From the NCBI GenBank assembly GCA_000716465.1, contig JNWL01000004.1, forward strand, positions 62,001-126,000: 64,000 nucleotides of DNA, read 5' to 3'. The stretch comes from Streptomyces bikiniensis. Lineage in GTDB: Bacteria > Actinomycetota > Actinomycetes > Streptomycetales > Streptomycetaceae. The position numbers were made by a program, and so were the translations under genes. The notes beneath the pieces were generated by a model. It was not told the origin of the DNA, did no database searches, and saw nothing but the letters and a program-made list of their open reading frames with translations. The first letter of the stretch is position 1. Every line of letters starts with the position of its first letter. Shown one piece after another: positions 42,520 through 49,802 of the stretch.

Positions 42520-43248
42520 TCAGCCGAAGCGTTCGGTACGGATGCGGTCGGGCGCGTGTCCGGCGGCCAGGAGCAGAGCGCCGGCGTGCTCGACGAACCC
42601 GGTGGGGCCGCAGACGTAGCAGCGGGCCTGCGCCGGGGACGGCAGGACCGGCAGGTCGCGTTCCGTCATGCGCCCCGGGGGGCGTGCGGAGCCGTCCGGG
42701 GCGGTACGGGTGTAGAGGCGCCGCACATCGACGGTGCCGCCGACGCTTCCGGCGCTTCCGGCGCTTCCGACGGCGTCGAGTTCCGCGGCGTACCAGACCT
42801 CGTCCGGGTCGCGTACGGAGTAGAGGAGCGCGCAGGGGTCGTCCGACTCCGACGCGAGCCGCGCCCGCAGCATCGCCATCAGCGGCACGATGCCGGAGCC
42901 CCCGGCGATCAGGAGGAGCGGGCCGGGGTCCCCCGGTGTCCACACGAACCAGCCGCCGAGGGGCCCTTCGACCTCCACTTCGGCGCCCACGGGGAGGTCG
43001 TCGGCCAGGTACGGGGAGACCTCGCCGCCGAACGCCGCCTGGACGCCCAGTTCGATCACGTCGGCGTCGGCGGGAGCGGCGAGGGAGTAGCTCCGCACGG
43101 CCCGGTAGCCGTCGTCGGCGGTCAGTCGTACGTCGACGTGCTGGCCCGGCAGGTGCCCCGGCCATCGGGGGACCTCGAACCTCAGGGTGCGGCCGGTCGC
43201 GGTCTGCTTCGTCCGCTCCGCGAGGCGGGCCCGTCGCCACCCGTGCAT
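42520..43248 (-). CDS. FAD/NAD(P)H reductase (ferredoxin-NADP reductase type)
   Basis: A 242-residue flavoprotein reductase. FAD-binding RSYSLA (about 60-65), the nucleotide-binding GGSGIVPLM (about 111-119) and the C-terminal YVCGPTGFVE are all present. No 2Fe-2S domain is attached, so it would pass electrons directly or to a separate carrier. The start overlaps the stop of the sulfite-oxidase-like gene (TGATG), so the reductase is most likely its electron donor or acceptor. Confidence 0.9.
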   Translation of the reverse strand: MHGWRRARLAERTKQTATGRTLRFEVPRWPGHLPGQHVDVRLTADDGYRAVRSYSLAAPADADVIELGVQAAFGGEVSPYLADDLPVGAEVEVEGPLGGWFVWTPGDPGPLLLIAGGSGIVPLMAMLRARLASESDDPCALLYSVRDPDEVWYAAELDAVGSAGSAGSVGGTVDVRRLYTRTAPDGSARPPGRMTERDLPVLPSPAQARCYVCGPTGFVEHAGALLLAAGHAPDRIRTERFG

Positions 43249-43847
43249 CAGTCGCCCCGGTGGCGCTGCTCGCGCCAGGGGTCGCCGTAGTCGTGGTAGC
43301 CGGCGGACTCCCAGAATCCGGGTTCGTTCTCCCGGGTGAGGACGAGGCCCTTGACCCACTTGGCCGACTTCCAGAAGTACAGGTGGGGGATGACGAGCCG
43401 GGCCGGTCCGCCGTGGTCCGGGGAGAGCGCGTAACCGTCGAAGGAGTGGGCCAGCCAGGCCTTGCCGTCGGTGACGTCCTCCAGCGGGAGGTTGGTGGTG
43501 TAGCCGTCGAAGGACTCGGCGACGACGAAGTCGGCGGCGGTCCCGACCCCGTCGAGGAAGGCGTCGAGGGGGACGCCGCGCCAGCGGGTGTCGAACTTCG
43601 ACCAGCGGGTGACGCAGTGGATGTCGACGGTGGGCTCCTCCTGCGGGAGCGCCATCATCTCCTCCCACGTCCACGTGCGGCTCTCGCCGGTCTCGGCGGT
43701 GACGGTGAACGACCACCGGTCGGTGGGGATGTGGGGGGTGGGGCCGGCCGACAGGACGGGGAACGATTCCGTCGGGTACTGCCCCGGCGGCAGCCGGGCC
43801 ATGAGGTCGCGGGCCTTCCCCCGGAACCCCGGTGACAGGTCGCCCAC
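43248..43847 (-). CDS. Molybdopterin-dependent sulfite-oxidase-like protein
   Basis: A 199-residue oxidoreductase molybdopterin-binding domain protein. The Mo-ligand Cys lies in VDIHCVTRWSKFDT (about residue 77), followed by WRGVPLDAFLD and HGGPARLVIPHLYFWKSAKWVKG, which are conserved in the YedY/MsrP and sulfite-oxidase superfamily. It has no signal peptide or heme domain. The substrate is unknown. GTG 43847 follows GAGGAG. It overlaps the reductase gene and stands four bases after a tiny upstream gene. Confidence 0.9.
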   Translation of the reverse strand: MGDLSPGFRGKARDLMARLPPGQYPTESFPVLSAGPTPHIPTDRWSFTVTAETGESRTWTWEEMMALPQEEPTVDIHCVTRWSKFDTRWRGVPLDAFLDGVGTAADFVVAESFDGYTTNLPLEDVTDGKAWLAHSFDGYALSPDHGGPARLVIPHLYFWKSAKWVKGLVLTRENEPGFWESAGYHDYGDPWREQRHRGD

Positions 43848-43851
43848 GGGT

Positions 43852-44019
43852 TCACTCCTCCCGCTCGAAGTCGGCTTCCGCCCGTTCCTCGTCGCGGTCG
43901 GCCCGGGCCGCGGCGTACAGCTCGCGCACGAAGGTGCGGGCGTCCTCGGGAGGGATGCCGGTGCCGAGCCGGAGCGGGCGGTCCGTCCGGGGGGCGAGAG
44001 GGTCGCCGGGTTCGTTCAC
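43852..44019 (-). CDS. 55-residue leader protein of the sulfite-oxidase-like operon
   Basis: A small gene starting at GTG 44019 with GGAGG five bases upstream and ending four bases before the sulfite-oxidase-like start. It reads MNEPGDPLAPRTDRPLRLGT, then IPPEDARTFVRELYAAARADRDEERAEADFE. The mixed charged helix and tight spacing support a genuine small subunit or chaperone rather than chance. I do not know a family. Confidence 0.6.
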   Translation of the reverse strand: MNEPGDPLAPRTDRPLRLGTGIPPEDARTFVRELYAAARADRDEERAEADFEREE

Positions 44020-44189
44020 GGGGGCCTCCGCGCGGGAGTGGAGGGATGCGCCTGCCTGCCGGTGACAGGCCCGGCGGGGTGGTCGTCCCTGGGGGCCGCT
44101 CCTCGCCCTCCCTCCCATGGTCCCCGCCCCTCGTACGGGTGCAACCCGGCGCCCGGAGGCCCTGCGGTGTGTCCGGCGGCCGGACCACG

Positions 44190-44250
44190 GTGGGGGCGTG
44201 GCGGTGTGCCCCACCGGACAGTGGGGCGTGGCGGTGTGCCGTACCGGACT
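44190..44250. repeat. Two direct repeats of about 30 bases
   Basis: Units at 44190-44220 and 44221-44250 share GGCGTGGCGGTGTGCC and ACCGGAC with few differences. They abut the 3' end of the truncated DJ-1 gene. The rest of the 44020-44189 region shows no gene. Confidence 0.85.
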
Positions 44251-44790
44251 TCAGCGCGTCGCGGTGGCGTTCACGTCGGCGACGAGGCGTTCGGCGAGGC
44301 TCTCGGAGGACGGCGGGTTCTGCCCGGTGTACAGGTTGCGGTCGACCACCACGTACGGCCTGAGCGGGAGGCGGGCCTTGGAGTACTCCGCCCCGCTCTC
44401 CCGCAGCCGGTCCTCCAGGAGCCAGATCGCCTTGCGGCCGAAGCTGTTGAACTTCTCCTCCAGGTTCGACAGGCCCGTCATCCGGTAGCCGGTGAACGGC
44501 CACGACCCGTCCTCGTTCCTCGCCGCGAACGCGGCCGCCGGAGCGTGGCACAGCAGCGCCAGCGGCCTGCCCGACGCGAGGACCCGGGTCAGCAGCGCGC
44601 CGGAGACCGGGTCGACCGACAGGTCCTCCATCGGACCGTGTCCGCCCGGATAGAACACCACGTCGAAGTCGTCCGGGTCGATGCCGTCCGGCGCGGCGGC
44701 GAGCGTCTTGTCCGACCAGGTCACCGGCTCCGTCGTGCGCTCCGCCTCGTAGTGGTCCCGTCGGCACGGGGGGGGAGGTCCAGGGTGAGG
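44251..44790 (-). pseudogene. 5'-truncated DJ-1/PfpI family gene
   Basis: The C-terminal two thirds read as a DJ-1/PfpI (type 1 glutamine amidotransferase-like) protein: VVFYPGGHGPMEDL, LLCHAPAAAFAA with the nucleophilic Cys, and PYVVVDRNLYTGQNP. Upstream of YEAERTTEPVTWSDK the expected 45-80 N-terminal residues (the GH/GLW region) are missing, replaced by unrelated sequence including an eight-G run at 44768-44775. The only start for the remaining frame is a GTG at 44724 without a clear ribosome site. It is probably inactive. Confidence 0.6.
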
Positions 44791-44877
44791 CCATCCGGTT
44801 CCTCAGCACCTGGCCGGAGCAACAGAGAACGGTTCACCGGTCATCCCGAGTTCCCTCTTCCTTTTCGATCCTTTAGG

Positions 44878-44896
44878 ATGTATGCACCATTTACAT
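44878..44896. promoter_or_regulatory. Inverted repeat ATGTA-N9-TACAT upstream of the TetR gene
   Basis: The 19-base element lies 46 bases before the regulator's ATG in an AT-rich patch, a usual place for an autoregulatory TetR operator. The nearby GTATGCAC core also occurs at 41517-41524, next to the quinone-oxidoreductase promoter, so one regulator might serve both. This is inference. Confidence 0.45.
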
Positions 44897-44942
44897 TTGA
44901 CGGGCGAGCAAGCAGTGGACTCAGGAAGAGCGAGCGTGGCCC

Positions 44943-45548
44943 ATGGCACAGAACAGTACGTACCATCACGGTGATCTGCGTGCCGCCTGCCTGCGGGCGG
45001 CACGGGAACTCCTCGAAGAGGACGGCAGCGCGGGCCTCTCGCTGCGCGCGGTCGCGCGCCGTGCCGGAGTCTCGGCGACCGCCCCCTACCGCCACTACGC
45101 GGACCGCGAGGCGCTCGTGTCCGCGGTGGCCGCCGAGGGCTACCGCGAGCTCGCCGAGCACCTGGCGACGGCCCACCCGGTCCCGTCGACGCCGGACGAC
45201 CTGGCCGCCGTGGCCGTGGCCTACGTCCGGTTCGCCCTGGAGCACCCGGCCCTCTTCCGGGCGATGTTCGCCGAGCCCTGCGACCCCACAAGCGAGGAAC
45301 GGGTCGCCGCGACCGCCGCCATCTCCGAGTACGTCCGGGGCATCGTCCGCGACGCCTTCCCCGGCGTCGAGGACACCGACGCCCTGGCGACCACGGTCTG
45401 GGCCCTCGTCCACGGCCTGGCGTTCCTGCACCTCGACGGCAAGCTCGACACCTCCACCCCCGAGGTCGTCGCCGACCGGGTCCGCGCCTCCGTGTTCGCC
45501 CTGTTCGCCGTCGCCCCCGCCCTGAGGGAGGCGATCGCAGCCCGCTGA
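44943..45548 (+). CDS. TetR/AcrR-family regulator
   Basis: A 201-residue TetR-type repressor. The DNA-binding helix-turn-helix is LSLRAVARRAGVSATAPYRHYADREAL at about residues 33-59. The C-terminal WHG-like domain (VRFALEHPALFRAMF, VWALVHGLAFLHLDG) classes it with PF13305 regulators. It diverges from the truncated DJ-1 gene, its likely original target. Start ATG 44943 (MAQNSTYHHGDLR). An inverted repeat lies just upstream. Confidence 0.93.
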   Translation: MAQNSTYHHGDLRAACLRAARELLEEDGSAGLSLRAVARRAGVSATAPYRHYADREALVSAVAAEGYRELAEHLATAHPVPSTPDDLAAVAVAYVRFALEHPALFRAMFAEPCDPTSEERVAATAAISEYVRGIVRDAFPGVEDTDALATTVWALVHGLAFLHLDGKLDTSTPEVVADRVRASVFALFAVAPALREAIAAR

Positions 45549-45559
45549 CGCGCGGCGGG

Positions 45560-45932
45560 CAGCTCGGCCAGCGCGACGCGGGCGCCCCCGGCAGGCTCGG
45601 GCCCTCCCTCCACGCCGCCAGGGCGTGGTCGAGCAGGGCCCTGCACGGACCGCTCCCCGTCGGGCGGCGGGGCGTAGCGGGCCGGCAGGGCGAGGTGGTC
45701 GCACTCGTTCCGGCGCGCGTCCCGGTGGAGCGGGCCCCGGAATTCGGCCGCCTCGGCGGCGATGCGGGCCGTGTCGCGCCGGCGGTTCGGGGTCTCGGAG
45801 ACGAGGTGCGGATCGCGCAGGCCCCGTCGGGCGAGTTCCCGGCCGACGGCGGCGGCCGGGGCCGGACAGGACGTCGTCGTCCTCCGCTCCGGAGGAGGCC
45901 TGGCCGTGGCGGACGAGACAGATGAGGGGCAT
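45560..45932 (-). pseudogene. Frameshifted histidine-phosphatase (phosphoglycerate-mutase-like) gene
   Basis: From ATG 45932 the frame gives MPLICLVRHGQASSGAED with the RHG active-site motif, then shifts near 45870. The next frame continues GRELARRGLRDPHLVSETPNRRRDTARIAAEAAEF and RRNECDHLALPARYAPPP. A third frame gives ALLDHALAAWREG. The C-terminal half is absent. It is a decayed actinobacterial histidine phosphatase converging with the TetR gene. Confidence 0.8.
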
Positions 45933-46020
45933 GGCGGCACTCAGGCCTGCCCAACCGCCGCGGGTGCGGCGGCTGGTGGTGCGGCAGCGGTGGTCGAGGT
46001 GGTGGGCGGCCGGCCAGTCC

Positions 46021-47142
46021 CTAGCGAGCCGTTCCGTGGGAGCGGACCGTGCCGGTGGCGGAGGCACGGGACAGCTTCACCGCCCTGCCCCGGGCGGTCT
46101 CGAAGGCCGCCTTCGGGCCCCCTTCCCTGCGCCAGGGCTCGGCACCGCACCACGGATCGATCAGACGGAACTGCTCCAGGGCGGGCCCGTACATCCTCGA
46201 CCGGAGCATGTAGTGCGCGAGGAGGTGGCGCAGGGCGGGCAGGCGCTCGTCGGCGGGGTCCACCTCGGCGAACGAGGCCGCGACCCGCTTCAGGTGCCCC
46301 CTCACCAGGGGCGTGGAGGAGAACGCGGTGGCCGGGCGGCCGACCAGCTCCTCCAGGGCGTGCAGGTACATGCCGGCGAGCGGGCTGCCCTGCGGTGCCT
46401 CGCGGACCGCCCGCCCGGCGAAGCGCATCATCAGCCTGTCGCTGCCGTACCACTTGGCGCACCAGTACTGGAGTGCCTGCCAGTGCCCCTCGTAGTGGTG
46501 GGGCGCCCGGGCGACGAGGCCGTCCCAGAGCGGCCGGAACCGGGCACGGCCGTACTGGGCGCCCCGGGCGGCGGTGACCATCACGACCCAGGGGCCCGGG
46601 TTCGCGGGGTCGAGCAACGCGGCCCGCCGCGCTTCCTCGATCGCGGCCGGGAGCATCGCGCGGAAGCTCTTCATCCGGTCCTTGGAGACCTCGTGGGCGA
46701 AACCGCCGCCCCGGACCGCCCAGGCCCGCTGAACCATGATCCGGGCGCGGAGGGTCGCCGCGTCGCAGTTCCCGGGCTCGGCCGCGCGCCACGCCTCCAG
46801 CCAGGCGTCTTCCTCGCGGGCGACCTCCTGGAGGAGTTCGGTCCGGGACCAGCGCTCGTCCCAGTCCTCGCCGGCCGCCCGGACATAGGCCTCGGCGACC
46901 CGCCAGTCCCCGTTCCACGCCGCGTCGGCCACGGCCTGCCCTTCCCGGTGCCGGTGCGGCGGCGGGGGCGGGCCGGGGCGGCTGGAATCGAGCTGCCCAC
47001 GGGGGGCGAGTCCGTAGTCGGAGGCCACGAAGTGCTTGCGAACCCAGCGGTCGGCGAGGTCGGGAACGATGACGCAGGGGTAGAGCCCACAGAGAAGCAG
47101 GCCGACCAGGACGGCGAGGAGGATCGTCACGGCCGGGATCAT
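46021..47142 (-). CDS. DUF4034-like membrane-anchored protein
   Basis: A 373-residue protein from ATG 47142. A single N-terminal membrane segment (IPAVTILLAVLVGLLLCGLYPCVIV, split at about residues 2-26) anchors a large domain. That domain has WNGDWRVAEAYVRAAGEDWDERWSR, AARGAQYGRARFRPLWDGLVARAP and HYEGHWQALQYWCAKWYG, which I match to DUF4034, a helical repeat-like family of unknown function. The frame is open to 47355, and an in-frame GTG at 47157 is an alternative start. It diverges from the streptogrisin gene. Confidence 0.7.
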   Translation of the reverse strand: MIPAVTILLAVLVGLLLCGLYPCVIVPDLADRWVRKHFVASDYGLAPRGQLDSSRPGPPPPPHRHREGQAVADAAWNGDWRVAEAYVRAAGEDWDERWSRTELLQEVAREEDAWLEAWRAAEPGNCDAATLRARIMVQRAWAVRGGGFAHEVSKDRMKSFRAMLPAAIEEARRAALLDPANPGPWVVMVTAARGAQYGRARFRPLWDGLVARAPHHYEGHWQALQYWCAKWYGSDRLMMRFAGRAVREAPQGSPLAGMYLHALEELVGRPATAFSSTPLVRGHLKRVAASFAEVDPADERLPALRHLLAHYMLRSRMYGPALEQFRLIDPWCGAEPWRREGGPKAAFETARGRAVKLSRASATGTVRSHGTAR

Positions 47143-47323
47143 TCCCCACGCGATCACTCTCCGCAACAACCATGGTCGGCGACGAGAGGCGGTCGGGGGC
47201 GGGACGCACGGAAGTCGGCGCCCCGCACCGGTCCGCGCTCCTCTCCGTAGTCGCCGCCCCTCGTCTCGTTTTTGGTATGGACCTGCCAAGTCGGTGGCGC
47301 TAGCGTAACGGTCGGCGCTCGGT

Positions 47324-47335
47324 GAGAGCGCTCTC
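47324..47335. promoter_or_regulatory. 12-bp palindrome GAGAGCGCTCTC before the streptogrisin gene
   Basis: A perfect palindrome 32 bases upstream of the GTG start. It resembles operators of Streptomyces LacI-family repressors; the CebR box has a similar GGGAGCGCTCCC core. A TAGCGT at 47301-47306 could be a -10. No LacI gene is in the window, so the regulator would act from elsewhere. Confidence 0.5.
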
Positions 47336-47366
47336 AAGCGTTCGGTCCCCCACACCAGGAGGCTTC

Positions 47367-48518
47367 GTGAAACGCACCACCCCCCTGGGCGCCGCCGTCG
47401 CGGCCCTGTTGCTGACCCTCGGCCTCGGCGCCGCCCACGCCGGGGCCGCGAACGCCGCCCCGCTCCCCGAACCGCCCGCCTCCCCCTCCGCGTCCGCCGG
47501 GCTCCTCGACGCCCTGCGGCAGGACCTCGGCCTGACCCCGGCTCAGGCCGAGGAGCGGCTGCGCGCCGAGAAGGCCGCGACCGAGGTCGAGAAGGCCGCC
47601 CGGCAGACGGCCGGGGGCGCGTACGGGGGCTCGTGGTTCGACCCCGCCTCGGGACGGCTCGTCGTCGCCCTCACCGACCGCGCCGAGGAGGCCGGGGTGC
47701 GGGCGCTCGGCGCCGACACCCGGGTGGTCCGCCACAGCGCCGCCGCCCTCGACCGGGCCAAGTCCCGCCTCGACGCGCTCTCCGCGCCGCGGGGCGTGGC
47801 CGGCTGGCACGTCGACCCGAAGGCCAACAGCGTCGTCGTCACGGTCGTACGGGCCGAGCGGGACGCCCCCGCCGTGCGCGCCTTCGTCGAGAAGGCGCGG
47901 GCGAACGGGCCCGTCACCGTCGCCGAGGCGGCCACCGCGCCCCGTACGTACGCGGCGGGGACCGTCGGCGGCGACCCGTACTACACCGGCAACGTGCGCT
48001 GTTCGATCGGCTTCTCCGTGCACGGCGGGTTCGTGACCGCAGGTCACTGCGGCCGGGCCGGGGCGGCGGTGCGCGGCTGGGACGGCTCCGCCATGGGCAC
48101 CTTCCAGGGCTCCTCGTTCCCCGGGGACGACTACGCGTACGTGAGCATCCACAGCGGCTGGTGGACCGTGCCCGTCGTCCTCGGCTGGGGCGCCACCCCG
48201 GACCGGCTGGTGCGCGGCTCCGCCGAGGCGCCCGTCGGCGCGTCGATCTGCCGCTCGGGCTCCACCACGAAGTGGCACTGCGGCACCGTCCTCGCCAAGA
48301 ACCAGACGGTCAACTACAGCCAGGGCGCCGTCCACCAGATGACGAAGACCAGCGTCTGCGCGGAGGGCGGCGACTCCGGCGGCGCGTTCATCAGCGGCGA
48401 CCAGGCCCAGGGCGTCACCTCCGGCGGCTGGGGCAACTGCTCCTCCGGCGGCGAGACCTGGTTCCAGCCCGTGAACGAGATCCTCGGCCGCTACGGCCTC
48501 ACCCTGCACACCGCCTGA
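47367..48518 (+). CDS. Secreted streptogrisin-type (S1) serine protease
   Basis: A 383-residue preproenzyme. Signal peptide 1-30; alpha-lytic-type propeptide to about residue 198; mature chymotrypsin-fold domain from about TVGGDPYYTG. The triad is His227 (TAGHCG), Asp254 or Asp255 (PGDDYAYV) and Ser337 (GGDSGGAF), with Cys pairs (C212-C228, C295-C305, C331-C358 by position). It resembles S. griseus proteases A/B and C. GTG 47367 follows AGGAGG. A LacI-like palindrome lies just upstream and a strong hairpin just downstream. Confidence 0.93.
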   Translation: MKRTTPLGAAVAALLLTLGLGAAHAGAANAAPLPEPPASPSASAGLLDALRQDLGLTPAQAEERLRAEKAATEVEKAARQTAGGAYGGSWFDPASGRLVVALTDRAEEAGVRALGADTRVVRHSAAALDRAKSRLDALSAPRGVAGWHVDPKANSVVVTVVRAERDAPAVRAFVEKARANGPVTVAEAATAPRTYAAGTVGGDPYYTGNVRCSIGFSVHGGFVTAGHCGRAGAAVRGWDGSAMGTFQGSSFPGDDYAYVSIHSGWWTVPVVLGWGATPDRLVRGSAEAPVGASICRSGSTTKWHCGTVLAKNQTVNYSQGAVHQMTKTSVCAEGGDSGGAFISGDQAQGVTSGGWGNCSSGGETWFQPVNEILGRYGLTLHTA

Positions 48519-48523
48519 CGGAA

Positions 48524-48560
48524 GCCGGTGCGCGGCCGTTCCCGGCGGCCGCGCACCGGC
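48524..48560. terminator. Terminator after the streptogrisin gene
   Basis: A perfect 14-base stem (48524-48537 with 48547-48560) around a nine-base loop starts five bases after the stop codon. Confidence 0.9.
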
Positions 48561-48647
48561 GCTCCCGCGCGCCCCCACCCCTTCCCGCGTCTCGCTCCCC
48601 GTTCCGTGTCGGGCGGTGGTGTCCCGGCGGCGCCCGTTATCCTGGAG

Positions 48648-48673
48648 GCGCGACCGCCCCCGGGCGGTCGCGC
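48648..48673 (+). other. Hairpin in the crcB leader
   Basis: A 12-base perfect stem (GCGCGACCGCCC with its complement) and two-base loop lie about 105 bases before the first crcB start. The leader does not fit the fluoride-riboswitch consensus that I know, so this may be an attenuator or simply a secondary structure. Confidence 0.35.
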
Positions 48674-48778
48674 GGCGGTGGGGCCCGCCGTCCCCGAACC
48701 GCGGCACGCGACGCCGCCAACGGTCCCTACTCGTGACCCGTCCCCGCCCGCGGCGGGGGACCACGCGTAGGGAGAGGT

Positions 48779-49297
48779 ATGCGTTCCGACGAACCACCGC
48801 GGTCCGGGGCCTCCGAGCCGATCGATCCCGACCTGGGCCCCGTCGCCCCCGAGCCCGGCCCGACGGACAGCCGCCGGCGCCGGGAGTCCCCGCGCCACGG
48901 CGTCCCCGTGGTGGTCGCCGTCGTCGCGGTGGGCGGTTCGCTCGGCGCCCTGGCCCGTTTCGGGGCGTCGCTGCTGTGGCCCACGCCCGCGGGCGCCTTC
49001 CCCTGGACGACGCTGACGGTGAACGCCGCCGGCTGCCTGGCGATCGGCGTCCTCCTGGTCGCCGTCACCGAGGCCCTCACGGCCCATCCGCTCCTGCGCC
49101 CGTTCCTCGGGACCGGGTTCCTGGGCGGGTTCACCACCTTCTCCACGTACTGCGTGGACGTCGAACGCCTCGTCGCCGCCGACCGCGCCGCCACCGCGCT
49201 CGTCTACCTCGTGGCGACCGTCGCCGCCGCGTTGGCGGCGGTGACCGCCGGCGCCCGCGGCACACGGCGCCTCCTGGCGCACCGGAGCGCGCCATGA
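48779..49297 (+). CDS. crcB: CrcB/Fluc fluoride-channel subunit with a long N-terminal tail
   Basis: A 172-residue CrcB. Four membrane segments span about 42-155. The hallmark [11 protein letters not shown], the [16 protein letters not shown] loop with the conserved Asn, and [15 protein letters not shown] with the Phe-Thr-Thr-Phe-Ser-Thr channel motif are all present. A 40-residue Pro/Arg-rich leader precedes the fold. Gram-positive bacteria often encode Fluc as two homologous genes, forming a heterodimer; the partner lies at 49383. Start ATG 48779 follows GGGAGAGG. Confidence 0.93.
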   Translation: MRSDEPPRSGASEPIDPDLGPVAPEPGPTDSRRRRESPRHGVPVVVAVVAVGGSLGALARFGASLLWPTPAGAFPWTTLTVNAAGCLAIGVLLVAVTEALTAHPLLRPFLGTGFLGGFTTFSTYCVDVERLVAADRAATALVYLVATVAAALAAVTAGARGTRRLLAHRSAP

Positions 49298-49386
49298 CCT
49301 CCCGTACGCGACCGGCGGTCCGCCCGGCCGCCCCCGCAGACGACCTGCCCGTCCCCGCCGACGACGCCCGGGAGGGCCGGCCGTGA
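49294..49386 (+). CDS. 30-codon ORF bridging the two crcB genes
   Basis: Its ATG overlaps the upstream crcB stop (ATGA at 49294-49297), and its TGA overlaps the GTG start of the downstream crcB (GTGA at 49383-49386). The peptide begins [20 protein letters not shown] and is Pro/Ala/Asp-rich. The exact overlaps suggest a translated bridge coupling the two channel genes. Whether the peptide has a role of its own is unknown. Confidence 0.5.
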   Translation: MTSRTRPAVRPAAPADDLPVPADDAREGRP

Positions 49387-49760
49387 ACGACTTCCTCCTG
49401 GTGGCCGCGGGCGGCGCCGTCGGCGCGCCCCTGCGTTATCTGGCCGACCGCGCCGTCCAGGCCCGCCACGGCACCGCCTTCCCGTGGGGCACCCTCACCG
49501 TGAACGTCGTGGGCTCCCTGGTCCTCGGCCTGCTCACGGGCGCCGCGCTGTCCGGCGCGGCCGGGCACACCGTGCAGCTGCTCCTCGGGACCGGGCTGTG
49601 CGGCGCGCTGACGACGTACTCGACGTTCTCCTACGAGACGCTGCGGCTGGCCGAGACCGGCGCGCGGTTCTCCGCCGCGGCCAACGTCGTCGCCTCCGTC
49701 CTCGCCGGGCTCGGCGCCGTCTTCGCCGGCCTCGCCCTCGCCAAGGTCCTGTTCCCCTGA
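49383..49760 (+). CDS. crcB: CrcB/Fluc fluoride-channel subunit
   Basis: A 125-residue CrcB of canonical length starting at GTG 49383. It has GGAVGAPLRYL, PWGTLTVNVVGSLVLG and LTTYSTFSYETLRLA, the last with the channel Thr-Thr-x-Ser-Thr-Phe motif. Four membrane segments. It pairs with the gene at 48779, so the operon encodes a probable heterodimeric fluoride exporter. Confidence 0.94.
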   Translation: MNDFLLVAAGGAVGAPLRYLADRAVQARHGTAFPWGTLTVNVVGSLVLGLLTGAALSGAAGHTVQLLLGTGLCGALTTYSTFSYETLRLAETGARFSAAANVVASVLAGLGAVFAGLALAKVLFP

Positions 49761-49763
49761 GAG

Positions 49764-49794
49764 CCGCCGGACGGGCCCGGGGCCCGTCCGGCGG
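49764..49794. terminator. Bidirectional terminator between crcB and chitinase
   Basis: A perfect 14-base stem (49764-49777 with 49781-49794), three-base loop, between the convergent stops at 49760 and 49803. Confidence 0.9.
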
Positions 49795-49802
49795 GTCGGG
49801 TT

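Noticed and set aside
48600..48778. Fluoride riboswitch upstream of crcB
   Set aside because: The conserved aptamer segments could not be found; only a simple hairpin is present.
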